From NCBI GenBank assembly GCA_031266315.1, contig JAISBG010000168.1:1-5594 (forward strand): 5,594 bases of DNA, given 5' to 3'. Shown here in pieces: positions 1 to 5,594 of the stretch. The notes beneath the pieces are model-generated. The model saw nothing but the letters and a program-made list of their open reading frames with translations, ran no database searches and had not been told where the DNA came from. The translations under genes and the position numbers were made by a program. This DNA is from Planctomycetaceae bacterium (GTDB taxonomy: Bacteria; Planctomycetota; Planctomycetia; Pirellulales; Thermoguttaceae). The first letter of the stretch is position 1, and the number at the start of each line of letters is the position of its first letter.

Positions 1-73
1 CCTAATCCGGTAGAATCAGGAAAATTCCACTGAATTACGACATCAATAGCAATTCGCCAAAATTCCGAAACAA

Positions 74-1696
74 TCAAGATGTTCCGTAATCACCGCAAAT
101 GGAAACATTAAATCCAAGTGCTTCTGCCATTGCCGCTTTTACCGCAATTCGTTGGTCGGCAAGAGAAGCGTTGTCGGCGTAAGCGATTTGAATATGGTTT
201 GCCCGGTGACGCGCCATAAATTGGTCTCGCGAAATTCCGTTGAGTACCCCAAAAACTGCGGGCCATTCATAAGTACATAACTTCCGGCGGCGTTCTGTTT
301 CTTTGTTCGGCAAATCAACAATATGTCCCCGACCAAGATCAATACCAAGTTGACCGTTTTCAACAAATGTTCGCGACCAAACAATTTCACCGGGTTTACC
401 GATTCCGGCTAAGGTTCCTCCGCCGAAGGGAAAGAATGTCGGTGTTTGGCGAAAACTTTCCGAACCTTTCCAACCTCCTTTGAAGTGTGCAGGCGGAGCC
501 GCTCCGCTAATCTGGAAAACCCAGACATAATCTTTTACCGTACCGGAAAGATCCCAATCGCCCCAACGAACATCATGGAGAGTTGTTTCAAGCGGTTGGC
601 TCAACGCCCTGCCAACATAATGATCCAAAAATCCATCTAACGCCGCACCTTCATCGACTTCGTTAAAATGTAACACCGGTTCGCCGTCAAAAAGAACACG
701 TTGACCGTCAGCACTCCGAACCGGAGGACGATCCGTGTTGTTCATAATTCCTTCAACAAGATCACTCGCCGGAAGTAAATCCTTGAGACCAAGTTGATAT
801 TGAATACCAAACATCGAACAGCCAAACCGATCCGCCATCCGAACAGCCGCAATGTACATTTTACACTGCATGAGAACCTGTTGCGGGGTCAATTCTTTTT
901 TGTCATCTTGACCGAAGTGGAATGTCATGCCGCTTTTAACAAGCCAATCGTACACTTCGCGGGCTTCCGTATCGGAAATCCGCATCGTGTCGAAATAAAA
1001 AGCCGACTGACTAAGACGTTCCTTGAACACCCCAAGAGGAAAAAGTAATTCATCAGGAATAATCGCATTGTACATTCCCATACATCCTTCATCACAAATT
1101 CCCATCACGGCTTTTTCGGAACGTAATTGATCGGCAAGTTTCTGACCAAGTTTCCGGTCGGATTTCGAAATTTTAATTGCGGAAAATGGTTTAACGTGAG
1201 AGGTTTCATGTTTCGTTTTGCCGGTTTTCAACCATTCGTTCAAGTGTTTAATAAACCATTCGTCCGTAAAATCAACACTCCAAAGTGTTGAAAATTCTTT
1301 TCCTGATTTTGTCAGACTGCCGTTGAGATTCAACATTCCAACCAAACCGGGCCACGTTCCCGACCAATTGGCAACCGTTAAAATCGGTCCTTCGTAATTG
1401 TACAATCCCGAAAAAACATGATTCGAATACTGCCACACCGATTCCGCAACAATAATCGGACGTTTGGAATCCAGTTTCGAAAAAACATCAAGTCCCATTT
1501 TTTGTGACGAAATGAAACCGTGTTTTTCAACAGGGTCATACTCGTGTCCCCGTTTGACCTGATAACCAAGTTTTTGTACCGCTTTTGTGAGTGCGGTTTC
1601 CATTTTTTCCTGTTCCGCCCAGCAATCCTGATTGGCTGAAAGCCGCGAATCACCGCTGGCAACAAGATAAACCGTTTTGTCTTTTGAATTGGTCAT
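74..1696 (-). CDS. L-fucose/D-arabinose isomerase-like protein (FucI-related)
   Basis: This 540-residue protein resembles the L-fucose isomerase-like family (COG2407 type), cytoplasmic enzymes that interconvert aldoses and ketoses with a divalent metal. The N-terminal part has an alternating beta/alpha pattern, with strands near residues 8-14, 80-86 and 104-110 (LVASGDS, PIIVAES, PILTVAN). A very conserved-looking block lies at residues 200-228 (ICDEGCMGMYNAI, then GVFKERLSQSA). Acidic candidates for metal binding are E346, D348 and E349 (NEVDEGAALDG). H501 in RANHIQIAY sits where FucI/AraA enzymes carry their C-terminal metal histidine. The length is a little below E. coli FucI (about 590). 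The start is supported by an AAGGAAG Shine-Dalgarno at 1702-1708, 5 nt before ATG. The gene follows the symporter by 48 bp with no terminator between, so the two are probably cotranscribed and the symporter may import the substrate. The exact sugar is not determinable here; fucose, arabinose or another deoxysugar are possible. Confidence 0.8.
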   Translation of the reverse strand: MTNSKDKTVYLVASGDSRLSANQDCWAEQEKMETALTKAVQKLGYQVKRGHEYDPVEKHGFISSQKMGLDVFSKLDSKRPIIVAESVWQYSNHVFSGLYNYEGPILTVANWSGTWPGLVGMLNLNGSLTKSGKEFSTLWSVDFTDEWFIKHLNEWLKTGKTKHETSHVKPFSAIKISKSDRKLGQKLADQLRSEKAVMGICDEGCMGMYNAIIPDELLFPLGVFKERLSQSAFYFDTMRISDTEAREVYDWLVKSGMTFHFGQDDKKELTPQQVLMQCKMYIAAVRMADRFGCSMFGIQYQLGLKDLLPASDLVEGIMNNTDRPPVRSADGQRVLFDGEPVLHFNEVDEGAALDGFLDHYVGRALSQPLETTLHDVRWGDWDLSGTVKDYVWVFQISGAAPPAHFKGGWKGSESFRQTPTFFPFGGGTLAGIGKPGEIVWSRTFVENGQLGIDLGRGHIVDLPNKETERRRKLCTYEWPAVFGVLNGISRDQFMARHRANHIQIAYADNASLADQRIAVKAAMAEALGFNVSICGDYGTS

Positions 1697-1744
1697 AATG
1701 ACTTCCTTTCTAAAAAATAATTAACTCTTCCACAAACATAAAAC

Positions 1745-3472
1745 TTATTGTTTTGAAAAACCGTTCGTAACGGATTTTTCCCGTTCAAAAAATGAAATGA
1801 CCGCAGCGAGTAAAACCATAATAAGTGTTCCGAAAACCGGAATCATATACGGATGATACGCACTGGCTCCGCCTAATTGTTCCGAAAACCATTCCAACGA
1901 CAACGCCATATCATTGGCTCCCTGCTTTTTCAACCAACGGATCATGTCGGGAATGGTAAACCAGAAAATAGCAACCGTTCCAATAAAAACCGCCAGAATT
2001 GCCGAAAAATTCCTTGCCCTTTTGATCATCATTCCAATCAGGAAAAGACCAAGCATTCCGCCGCCGAAAATGCCGACAAGTGTCCACCAAATATCAAGCG
2101 CACTATCGGTTAATCGTATCAAAATCAGTGCGGCAATCGTTCCCAAACATCCCCAAATAATTGTTCCGGCATAGAGAACACGCATGGATTCTTTGTCCGA
2201 AGCATTCGGTCGGAAAAAACGAAGATAATAATCCCGCAAGATCAATGTTGCGGAGGAGTTCAGACTGCCGGAAATCGTACTCATTCCCGCCGCAAAAATC
2301 GCCGCAACTAAAAGACCAACCAAACCCGATGGAAGATATTGACCAATAAAATGAGGAAAAACACGGTCGCCAATATCTTTATCCTGAAGTGTTGCCGCAA
2401 GTGTTTCGATTTTGGTTTGATATTCCGTAGCAAAAACGCGCCGACCGGTTTGCGAATCCGTCCGATATTCAGGAACAACACCGGATTGAATCAATTTCTG
2501 ATGCGCAACAATTTGTCGAACTTCGTTAAGGTCACGCAGATGATTCGGTCCCGTATGATAAAGAACAAATAACAACGTGCCAATCAGAAAAAACAAGGCG
2601 GAAACCGGAATATAAAGCAACCCGCCAAGCCAAAGACTTTTCCGTGCTTCCGCTTCGTTTTTCGATGTTTGATAACGTTGAACGTAACTTTGATCAATAC
2701 CGAAATTTTTCAAATTGTCACAAAAACCGTAAAGAAAAACAACAAAAATTGTTGCTGTACCGAAATCGAACGCAATAGTTCCCTGCGGCGCGGCAACACC
2801 CAATTCTCCGAGCGAAAATTTACCGTGTTCAAATGCATACGGTAGAGCGGCAACGATTCCGCCGTCAATGTTACAGGAAAGAACAATAAGTGAAACAACC
2901 GCTCCGGCAAGAAGTACAACCGTTTGAATAGCATCTGTCCAGAGAACTGCAAGAATTCCGCCGATAAAGGTATAAATCGTTGTCGTGATTCCCGTAACTA
3001 CAATAACCGTTGCCAAATCCCAGCCGAACAAAACCGACATGGGTAAACCCAACAAATACGTTACAACACCGATTCGCGCAATTTGTGTGAACAGATAAAA
3101 AATACTGGCATAAAGGCGTGCCCACGAACCGAACCGAAATTCGAGATTGGCATACGCGGAAACATCGCCGGTTTTCCGATAGTACGGCAGAAACCATGTA
3201 ACAGCAATCCACACGGCAAATGGAATAGCAAGACTGAAAACAAAAGGATTCCAATTTCCAACAAACGACTTGCCGGGATACGCCAGATAACTGATACTGC
3301 TCAAATAGGTTGCAAAAATAGAAAGTCCGACCAACCAACCCGGCATAGAACGTTTTGCGGCGGTAAACCCTTCCGGCGAACGACTTTGACGCCAAAAATA
3401 AAGACCAACACACAACGTCAACGCAAAATAAACAATCAAAACAACCCAATCAAGGAATGTAAAATGTCCCAT
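1745..3472 (-). CDS. Sodium:solute symporter (SSS/SLC5 family), probable sugar transporter
   Basis: This 575-residue inner-membrane protein has about 13 hydrophobic segments, starting with DWVVLIVYFALTLCVGLYF at residues 8-26, and fits the SSF family of Na+-coupled symporters. Family landmarks are FATYLSSISYLAYPGK (residues 53-68), GGILAVLWTDAIQTVVLLAG (171-190) and the Na+-site helix with AAIFAAGMSTISGSLNSSAT (390-409, serines at 399 and 401). I chose the ATG at 3472 because a perfect GGAGG lies at 3482-3486 with a 9-nt spacer and the protein then begins directly before the first membrane helix. An in-frame ATG at 3535 would add 21 polar, basic residues and has no good ribosome site. A soluble loop at about residues 306-372 is longer than in most relatives. 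The gene heads a leftward operon with the fucose-isomerase-like gene, which suggests a monosaccharide substrate, but family membership alone does not prove this. Confidence 0.88.
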   Translation of the reverse strand: MGHFTFLDWVVLIVYFALTLCVGLYFWRQSRSPEGFTAAKRSMPGWLVGLSIFATYLSSISYLAYPGKSFVGNWNPFVFSLAIPFAVWIAVTWFLPYYRKTGDVSAYANLEFRFGSWARLYASIFYLFTQIARIGVVTYLLGLPMSVLFGWDLATVIVVTGITTTIYTFIGGILAVLWTDAIQTVVLLAGAVVSLIVLSCNIDGGIVAALPYAFEHGKFSLGELGVAAPQGTIAFDFGTATIFVVFLYGFCDNLKNFGIDQSYVQRYQTSKNEAEARKSLWLGGLLYIPVSALFFLIGTLLFVLYHTGPNHLRDLNEVRQIVAHQKLIQSGVVPEYRTDSQTGRRVFATEYQTKIETLAATLQDKDIGDRVFPHFIGQYLPSGLVGLLVAAIFAAGMSTISGSLNSSATLILRDYYLRFFRPNASDKESMRVLYAGTIIWGCLGTIAALILIRLTDSALDIWWTLVGIFGGGMLGLFLIGMMIKRARNFSAILAVFIGTVAIFWFTIPDMIRWLKKQGANDMALSLEWFSEQLGGASAYHPYMIPVFGTLIMVLLAAVISFFEREKSVTNGFSKQ

Positions 3473-3481
3473 TCTTTTATG

Positions 3482-3486
3482 CCTCC
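3482..3486 (-). promoter_or_regulatory. Shine-Dalgarno site that decides the symporter start
   Basis: GGAGG on the minus strand is followed by 9 nt and the ATG at 3472-3470. The alternative upstream ATG at 3535 is preceded by no comparable purine-rich site, so translation most likely begins at 3472. Confidence 0.75.
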
Positions 3487-3571
3487 GACATGTTTCCGCG
3501 AATCGCCGCCAAAGATCCAGAAATAATAACTGCATTTAATTCTATGCCCAAGAGAACAAAAAACAAGTGTA

Positions 3572-3603
3572 ATTATGCGACAAACATCTATCTTTTTGCG
3601 ACA
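3572..3603 (-). promoter_or_regulatory. Putative operator/promoter of the symporter-isomerase operon
   Basis: TGCGACA occurs twice on the + strand, at 3576-3582 and 3597-3603, exactly 21 bp apart. The similarity extends outside the core (TT.TGCGACA.AC.T, 14 of 20 positions shared). On the minus strand the left copy abuts and overlaps CATAAT (3577-3572), a 5-of-6 match to a -10 box, and the other copy falls in the -35 region, where I see no good -35 hexamer. The arrangement fits a dimeric regulator controlling the operon. Its identity is unknown. The predicted leader to the ATG at 3472 is about 90 nt. Confidence 0.35.
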
Positions 3604-3953
3604 GACTTATATTTCCCAATTCCCAATTTCCTATTTAATTTTCAATGATTTCGTATTTTATCTTTGCCGATAGAAATTTTCTAACGTTCCAAGACTGATT
3701 GGTAAAATAAGCAATTTCTATAAATAAAATCTACAAACGATTGTTCCGGCAAACTTGCGGCTTAACTAAAATCTTAGAAAAAACGGTTCTGAAAGTCGAT
3801 GCGTCAACCGTTAAAATCCCAATCACTGTTGTAATTTTATCCATTTCAACACACCGGGTCTAGGAATGATAATAAAAAATCTTATTTAATGGCAAACAGG
3901 GCATTGCCTAATATTCGAATTGATGTAAACTACTGAATCAATAATCATCACAA
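3604..3953. other. Intergenic region without a convincing gene
   Basis: Apart from the operator-like repeat at 3576-3603 described separately, no supported gene lies between the symporter and the tRNA. It holds a tandem TTCCCAA pair (3613-3626), a segment at 3681-3719 resembling sequence on the far side of the tRNA, and a 7-bp inverted repeat AACGGTT/AACCGTT (3782-3788, 3806-3812) with a 17-nt loop. A 37-codon minus-strand reading frame (3844-3731) has no ribosome site. A weak tRNA promoter might use TTGCCT (3904-3909) and TAAACT (3926-3931). Confidence 0.6.
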
Positions 3954-4028
3954 CGGGGCGTGGCGCAGCCTGGCTAGCGCGCCTGCTTTGGGAGCAGGAA
4001 GTCGCAGGTTCAAATCCTGTCGCCCCGA
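3954..4028 (+). tRNA. tRNA-Pro (anticodon UGG)
   Basis: The cloverleaf folds completely in 75 nt. The acceptor stem is CGGGGCG paired with CGCCCCG (4021-4027) with discriminator A4028. The D stem is GCGC/GCGC. The anticodon stem CCTGC/GCAGG encloses the loop TTTGGGA, giving anticodon UGG. The variable loop is AAGTC, and the T stem GCAGG/CCTGT (one G-T pair) encloses TTCAAAT. The 3' CCA is not encoded (AATAAA follows), so it must be added by CCA nucleotidyltransferase. An intrinsic terminator follows within 10 nt, so the gene is probably transcribed alone. Confidence 0.97.
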
Positions 4029-4036
4029 ATAAAACT

Positions 4037-4073
4037 AAATCCTTGTAAACAAAACGGTTACAAGGATTTTTTT
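4037..4073 (+). terminator. Rho-independent terminator of tRNA-Pro
   Basis: ATCCTTGTAA (4039-4048) pairs perfectly with TTACAAGGAT (4058-4067) around a 9-nt loop. The stem can be lengthened by two A-T pairs, and a run of seven T ends at 4073. It lies 8 nt after the tRNA. Confidence 0.92.
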
Positions 4074-4083
4074 CTGACGTTCT

Positions 4084-4115
4084 TAGGCTAGTTGGTAAAT
4101 AGGCTAGTTGGTAAA
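4084..4115. repeat. Perfect tandem duplication of a 16-bp unit
   Basis: TAGGCTAGTTGGTAAA occurs twice back to back (4084-4099 and 4100-4115) with no mismatch. Perfect identity suggests a recent slippage or duplication. Its surroundings (4074-4130) resemble 3681-3719 on the other side of the tRNA. Confidence 0.9.
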
Positions 4116-4155
4116 ACAGACAACTTTTCATAGAGAAAACAGATAAGTGAACTCG

Positions 4156-4289
4156 AAGGTGGGTGATGTTTCGCTGAAACATCACATCGGCGTTAGCCGA
4201 CTGTAAACTAGATTAACGACGGCAAACCGGAAACAGGGGCAAAGTCAGCTATTGCCGACGTGACCGTTCAGCGAACGGTCAACCACCTT
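4156..4289. repeat. REPIN/MITE-like element with inverted, hairpin-bearing ends
   Basis: The 134-bp element is bounded by AAGGTGG (4156-4162) and its complement CCACCTT (4283-4289). Just inside each end lies a perfect palindrome. On the left a 10-bp stem, GTGATGTTTC with GAAACATCAC, has loop GCT (4163-4185). On the right a 9-bp stem, TGACCGTTC with GAACGGTCA, has loop AGC (4261-4281). Read inward from each end the two 29-bp termini match at 22 positions, including TTCGCTGAA. Six of the seven differences fall as three paired changes that keep both stems intact. Two further hairpins lie inside: TCGGC/GCCGA (4187-4200) and CGACGGCAA/TTGCCGACG with one A-A mismatch (4217-4260). The layout matches REP doublets (REPINs) or a small non-autonomous element. 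A structured RNA is the alternative. No transposase or clear target duplication is visible. Confidence 0.65.
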
Positions 4290-4434
4290 TTGTGTTTTAT
4301 CCATACAATTTGAATGAATGATACCTAAAATGAAAGTATTGTTTCCAAAATCAGTCTATTAGTTTCCAAAATAATAGGTTGTTTTTTTATGATGACGGTT
4401 TATTATATTTAACATTACTGAATTTTGTGTTTTG
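4290..4434. other. Non-coding spacer upstream of the GDPD promoter
   Basis: No gene is visible here. It contains GTTTCCAAAAT twice (4341-4351 and 4362-4372), 21 bp apart, and an AT-only-arm inverted repeat CTATTA/TAATAG (4356-4361, 4372-4377) followed by a T run at 4382-4388, which is at best a weak terminator. Confidence 0.55.
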
Positions 4435-4462
4435 TTGACATGGATAGCAAATTTTGTATGTT
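4435..4462 (+). promoter_or_regulatory. Putative sigma-70 promoter of the GDPD gene
   Basis: A perfect -35 box TTGACA (4435-4440) is followed after 16 nt by TATGTT (4457-4462), a 4-of-6 -10 match. TTTAAT at 4461-4466 is a better hexamer but badly spaced (20 nt). Transcription would start near 4469, leaving a leader of about 20 nt with AGGA (4478-4481) 8 nt before the ATG at 4490. No Pho-box repeat is seen here. Confidence 0.45.
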
Positions 4463-4489
4463 TAATATTTTTAGAATAGGAAAATAACG

Positions 4490-5368
4490 ATGATTTACTA
4501 TTTTGAGAAAAGAATTTGGATGAATTTTCCGATTTTTTTATTGTTTCTTTTATTTGGCGCGGAACGGTTATTGAGTGAGGAACATTCAACGATGCCGGTT
4601 TTGATACGAACCAATGTTGCCCATCGCGGGGCATCTTTTTTAGCACCGGAAAATACGTTAATGGCGTATCGGATTGCTATTTCCGCAGGGGCTGACGGTG
4701 CGGAATGTGATGTTTACAGCAGTTCAGATGGAGTGCTTTTTTTGTCACACGACAAAATCGCCAAACGGACACTTGGCGGCGGTGATCAAAATCTGACTCA
4801 AATGACTTACGCTGAAATTCAGAAATTTGATGCCGGAGCGTGGAAGGGAAAACAATTTCGCGGCGAAGCGGTTCCAAAGTTGGACGATTATCTCGAACTC
4901 CTAAAAGGCACGAATTGCCATCCGGTTGTTGAAATCAAAATGGAAGGAATTGAGCAACCCGTTTTGGAAGAAATCCGAAAACAAGACTTAGTTAAAGCAA
5001 CAACAATTATTGCGTTTTCGGAAAAGGTTGTCAAAGAGATTCGGCGTTTGGAGCCGGATATTTGTGTTGCGTGGTTGTACAGCGAAAGCCTGCAAGACAA
5101 GGGAACCGCCGAAGAAAACGCGACACGTTTAACGGAATTATTCATTAAGAAATGTAAGGAGTTGGACACAACAATTCTTGACGTGAATCATGAACTTCTT
5201 TCCGCTGATCTTGTCAAAAACCTGCAAAATGTGGGAATTCATGTTTGGTGCTGGACGGTCAATAATGTTAATCGAATGGATATTCTTCTTGATTGGGGAG
5301 TTGAAAGTATCACAACCGACCGACCGGAATTATTAAACGAAATCCTGAAAACAAGAAAAAAAAATTAA
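4490..5368 (+). CDS. Exported glycerophosphodiester phosphodiesterase (GDPD family)
   Basis: This 292-residue enzyme hydrolyses glycerophosphodiesters such as glycerophosphocholine to sn-glycerol 3-phosphate and an alcohol. All GDPD landmarks of the TIM-barrel fold are present: NVAHRGASFLAPENT (43-56, catalytic H45, with R46 and E54), AECDVYSS (71-78, metal ligands E72 and D74), SHDK (86-89, second catalytic H87), VEIK (147-150, metal E148 and K150), VWCWTVN (252-258) and ITTDRPE (274-280). The N-terminus has a basic stretch (EKRIW) and a hydrophobic core (NFPIFLLFLLFGA, 12-24), consistent with a signal peptide or anchor and a periplasmic location. The start at 4490 has AGGA with an 8-nt spacer; an in-frame ATG at 4520 is possible and would still leave the hydrophobic core. 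The catalytic domain of about 250 residues is complete. It appears monocistronic, with its own promoter, and lies directly before a Pho-box-like promoter, fitting phosphate scavenging. Confidence 0.92.
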   Translation: MIYYFEKRIWMNFPIFLLFLLFGAERLLSEEHSTMPVLIRTNVAHRGASFLAPENTLMAYRIAISAGADGAECDVYSSSDGVLFLSHDKIAKRTLGGGDQNLTQMTYAEIQKFDAGAWKGKQFRGEAVPKLDDYLELLKGTNCHPVVEIKMEGIEQPVLEEIRKQDLVKATTIIAFSEKVVKEIRRLEPDICVAWLYSESLQDKGTAEENATRLTELFIKKCKELDTTILDVNHELLSADLVKNLQNVGIHVWCWTVNNVNRMDILLDWGVESITTDRPELLNEILKTRKKN

Positions 5369-5370
5369 AA

Positions 5371-5424
5371 CTTAGCGCAATCTTAACACAATCTTAATAT
5401 GTTCTTAACATATCCAATTATAAT
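5371..5424 (+). promoter_or_regulatory. Four-unit Pho-box-like promoter with TATAAT
   Basis: Heptamers CTTAGCG (5371), CTTAACA (5382), CTTAATA (5393) and CTTAACA (5404) lie at exactly 11-bp intervals, separated by 4-nt A/T-rich spacers. This is the 7+4 architecture of PhoB-family response-regulator sites, and CTTAAC-type units resemble cyanobacterial SphR and Bacillus PhoP boxes. A perfect TATAAT (5419-5424) starts 8 nt after the last heptamer, with no -35 box needed if the regulator activates. Transcription would run rightward from about 5431 into a leader with AGGAG at 5515-5519. The target gene starts at or beyond the window edge. The strict phasing makes a regulator site likely; the assignment to PhoB is inferred. 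Confidence 0.7.
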
Positions 5425-5514
5425 TACACGCGAACACAACAAAAAGTTATTGAGATAATTTGTTGTTTTTCAAAAAAGTTTATCGGTTATTTCCAATTTT
5501 TCAATTCCTTACAC

Positions 5515-5519
5515 AGGAG
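5515..5519 (+). promoter_or_regulatory. Shine-Dalgarno-like AGGAG without a canonical start codon
   Basis: AGGAG lies about 85 nt after the predicted Pho-dependent start. No ATG or GTG follows before the window ends, and the only TTG (near 5554) is too far away. ACG at 5528-5530 is 8 nt downstream and opens a frame that stays open to 5594. ATT at 5522 is in the same frame but only 2 nt away. The gene may use a rare start, or this site may be chance. Confidence 0.3.
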
Positions 5520-5594
5520 AAATTAAAACGTCAATTCTCATTCGGTTTTACTTTGTTAGAATCAGCCCTGTCAAAAGTTCCCCACTATTTCAAG

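Noticed and set aside
1..33. End of a plus-strand gene (PNPVESGKFH then stop)
   Set aside because: Ten open codons at the window edge are no evidence of coding.
3083..3526. Plus-strand frame of 147 codons, and the 192-codon minus frame at 2871-3449
   Set aside because: Both lie inside the symporter gene in other frames. Their composition (Arg/Lys/Thr/Pro- or Cys/Phe-rich) is that of shadows, while the symporter frame has clear family motifs.
3473..3535. 21-residue N-terminal extension of the symporter from the ATG at 3535
   Set aside because: There is no Shine-Dalgarno upstream of it, whereas the ATG at 3472 has a perfect GGAGG at 9 nt and begins directly before the first membrane helix.
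3761..3779. CTTAACT and CTTAGAA as a second Pho box
   Set aside because: There are only two poorly matching units at 12-bp rather than 11-bp spacing, with no -10 box suitably placed.
3782..3812. AACGGTT/AACCGTT inverted repeat as a terminator
   Set aside because: The stem is 7 bp with a 17-nt loop and no T run in either direction.
3731..3844. 37-residue minus-strand frame starting MDKITTVIGILTVDAS
   Set aside because: There is no ribosome site, a stop lies just upstream, nothing in it is recognisable, and a frame this short is expected by chance in AT-rich DNA.
3886..4185. Minus-strand 99-codon frame containing GATGFEPATSCSQSRRAS
   Set aside because: It is the antisense translation of the tRNA-Pro gene, a well-known spurious protein, and it also runs through the terminator and the repeat region.
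4156..4289. Retron-like or ribozyme RNA
   Set aside because: The hairpins closed by complementary ends resemble a retron only superficially. There is no reverse transcriptase nearby, and I found no hammerhead core. The inverted similarity of the two ends fits a REPIN or MITE better.

Overview
The window looks like chromosomal DNA from a bacterium of moderately low G+C. The fucose-isomerase-like protein, the SSS symporter with a long loop and the exported GDPD resemble planctomycete or other PVC-group (Verrucomicrobia, Lentisphaerae) proteins. That placement rests on protein style and is an inference. The tRNA gene does not encode its CCA end, and genes carry ordinary Shine-Dalgarno sites.

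Layout: (1) Positions 1-3600 hold a leftward two-gene operon, a sodium:solute symporter followed 48 bp later by an L-fucose-isomerase-like enzyme. It looks like a sugar uptake and isomerisation unit. A 7-bp direct repeat with a 21-bp period lies upstream and overlaps a possible -10 box. (2) Positions 3473-3953 hold no convincing gene. (3) A tRNA-Pro(UGG) gene at 3954-4028 is followed by a strong intrinsic terminator. (4) Positions 4074-4489 are non-coding but structured: a perfect 16-bp tandem duplication, a 134-bp element with inverted hairpin-bearing ends that resembles a REPIN, an 11-bp direct repeat, and a promoter. (5) A rightward gene at 4490-5368 encodes an exported glycerophosphodiester phosphodiesterase. 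(6) Just after it lie four heptamers of CTTAACA type at exact 11-bp spacing, followed by a perfect TATAAT. This reads as a Pho-box promoter for a gene that begins at or beyond the right edge.

The GDPD releases glycerol 3-phosphate from phospholipid head-group diesters, and the next transcription unit seems to carry a phosphate-starvation promoter. The right end therefore looks like a phosphate-scavenging neighbourhood, unrelated to the sugar operon on the left. The most unusual items are the REPIN-like element, whose two hairpins differ by paired (compensatory) substitutions, and the four-unit Pho box.
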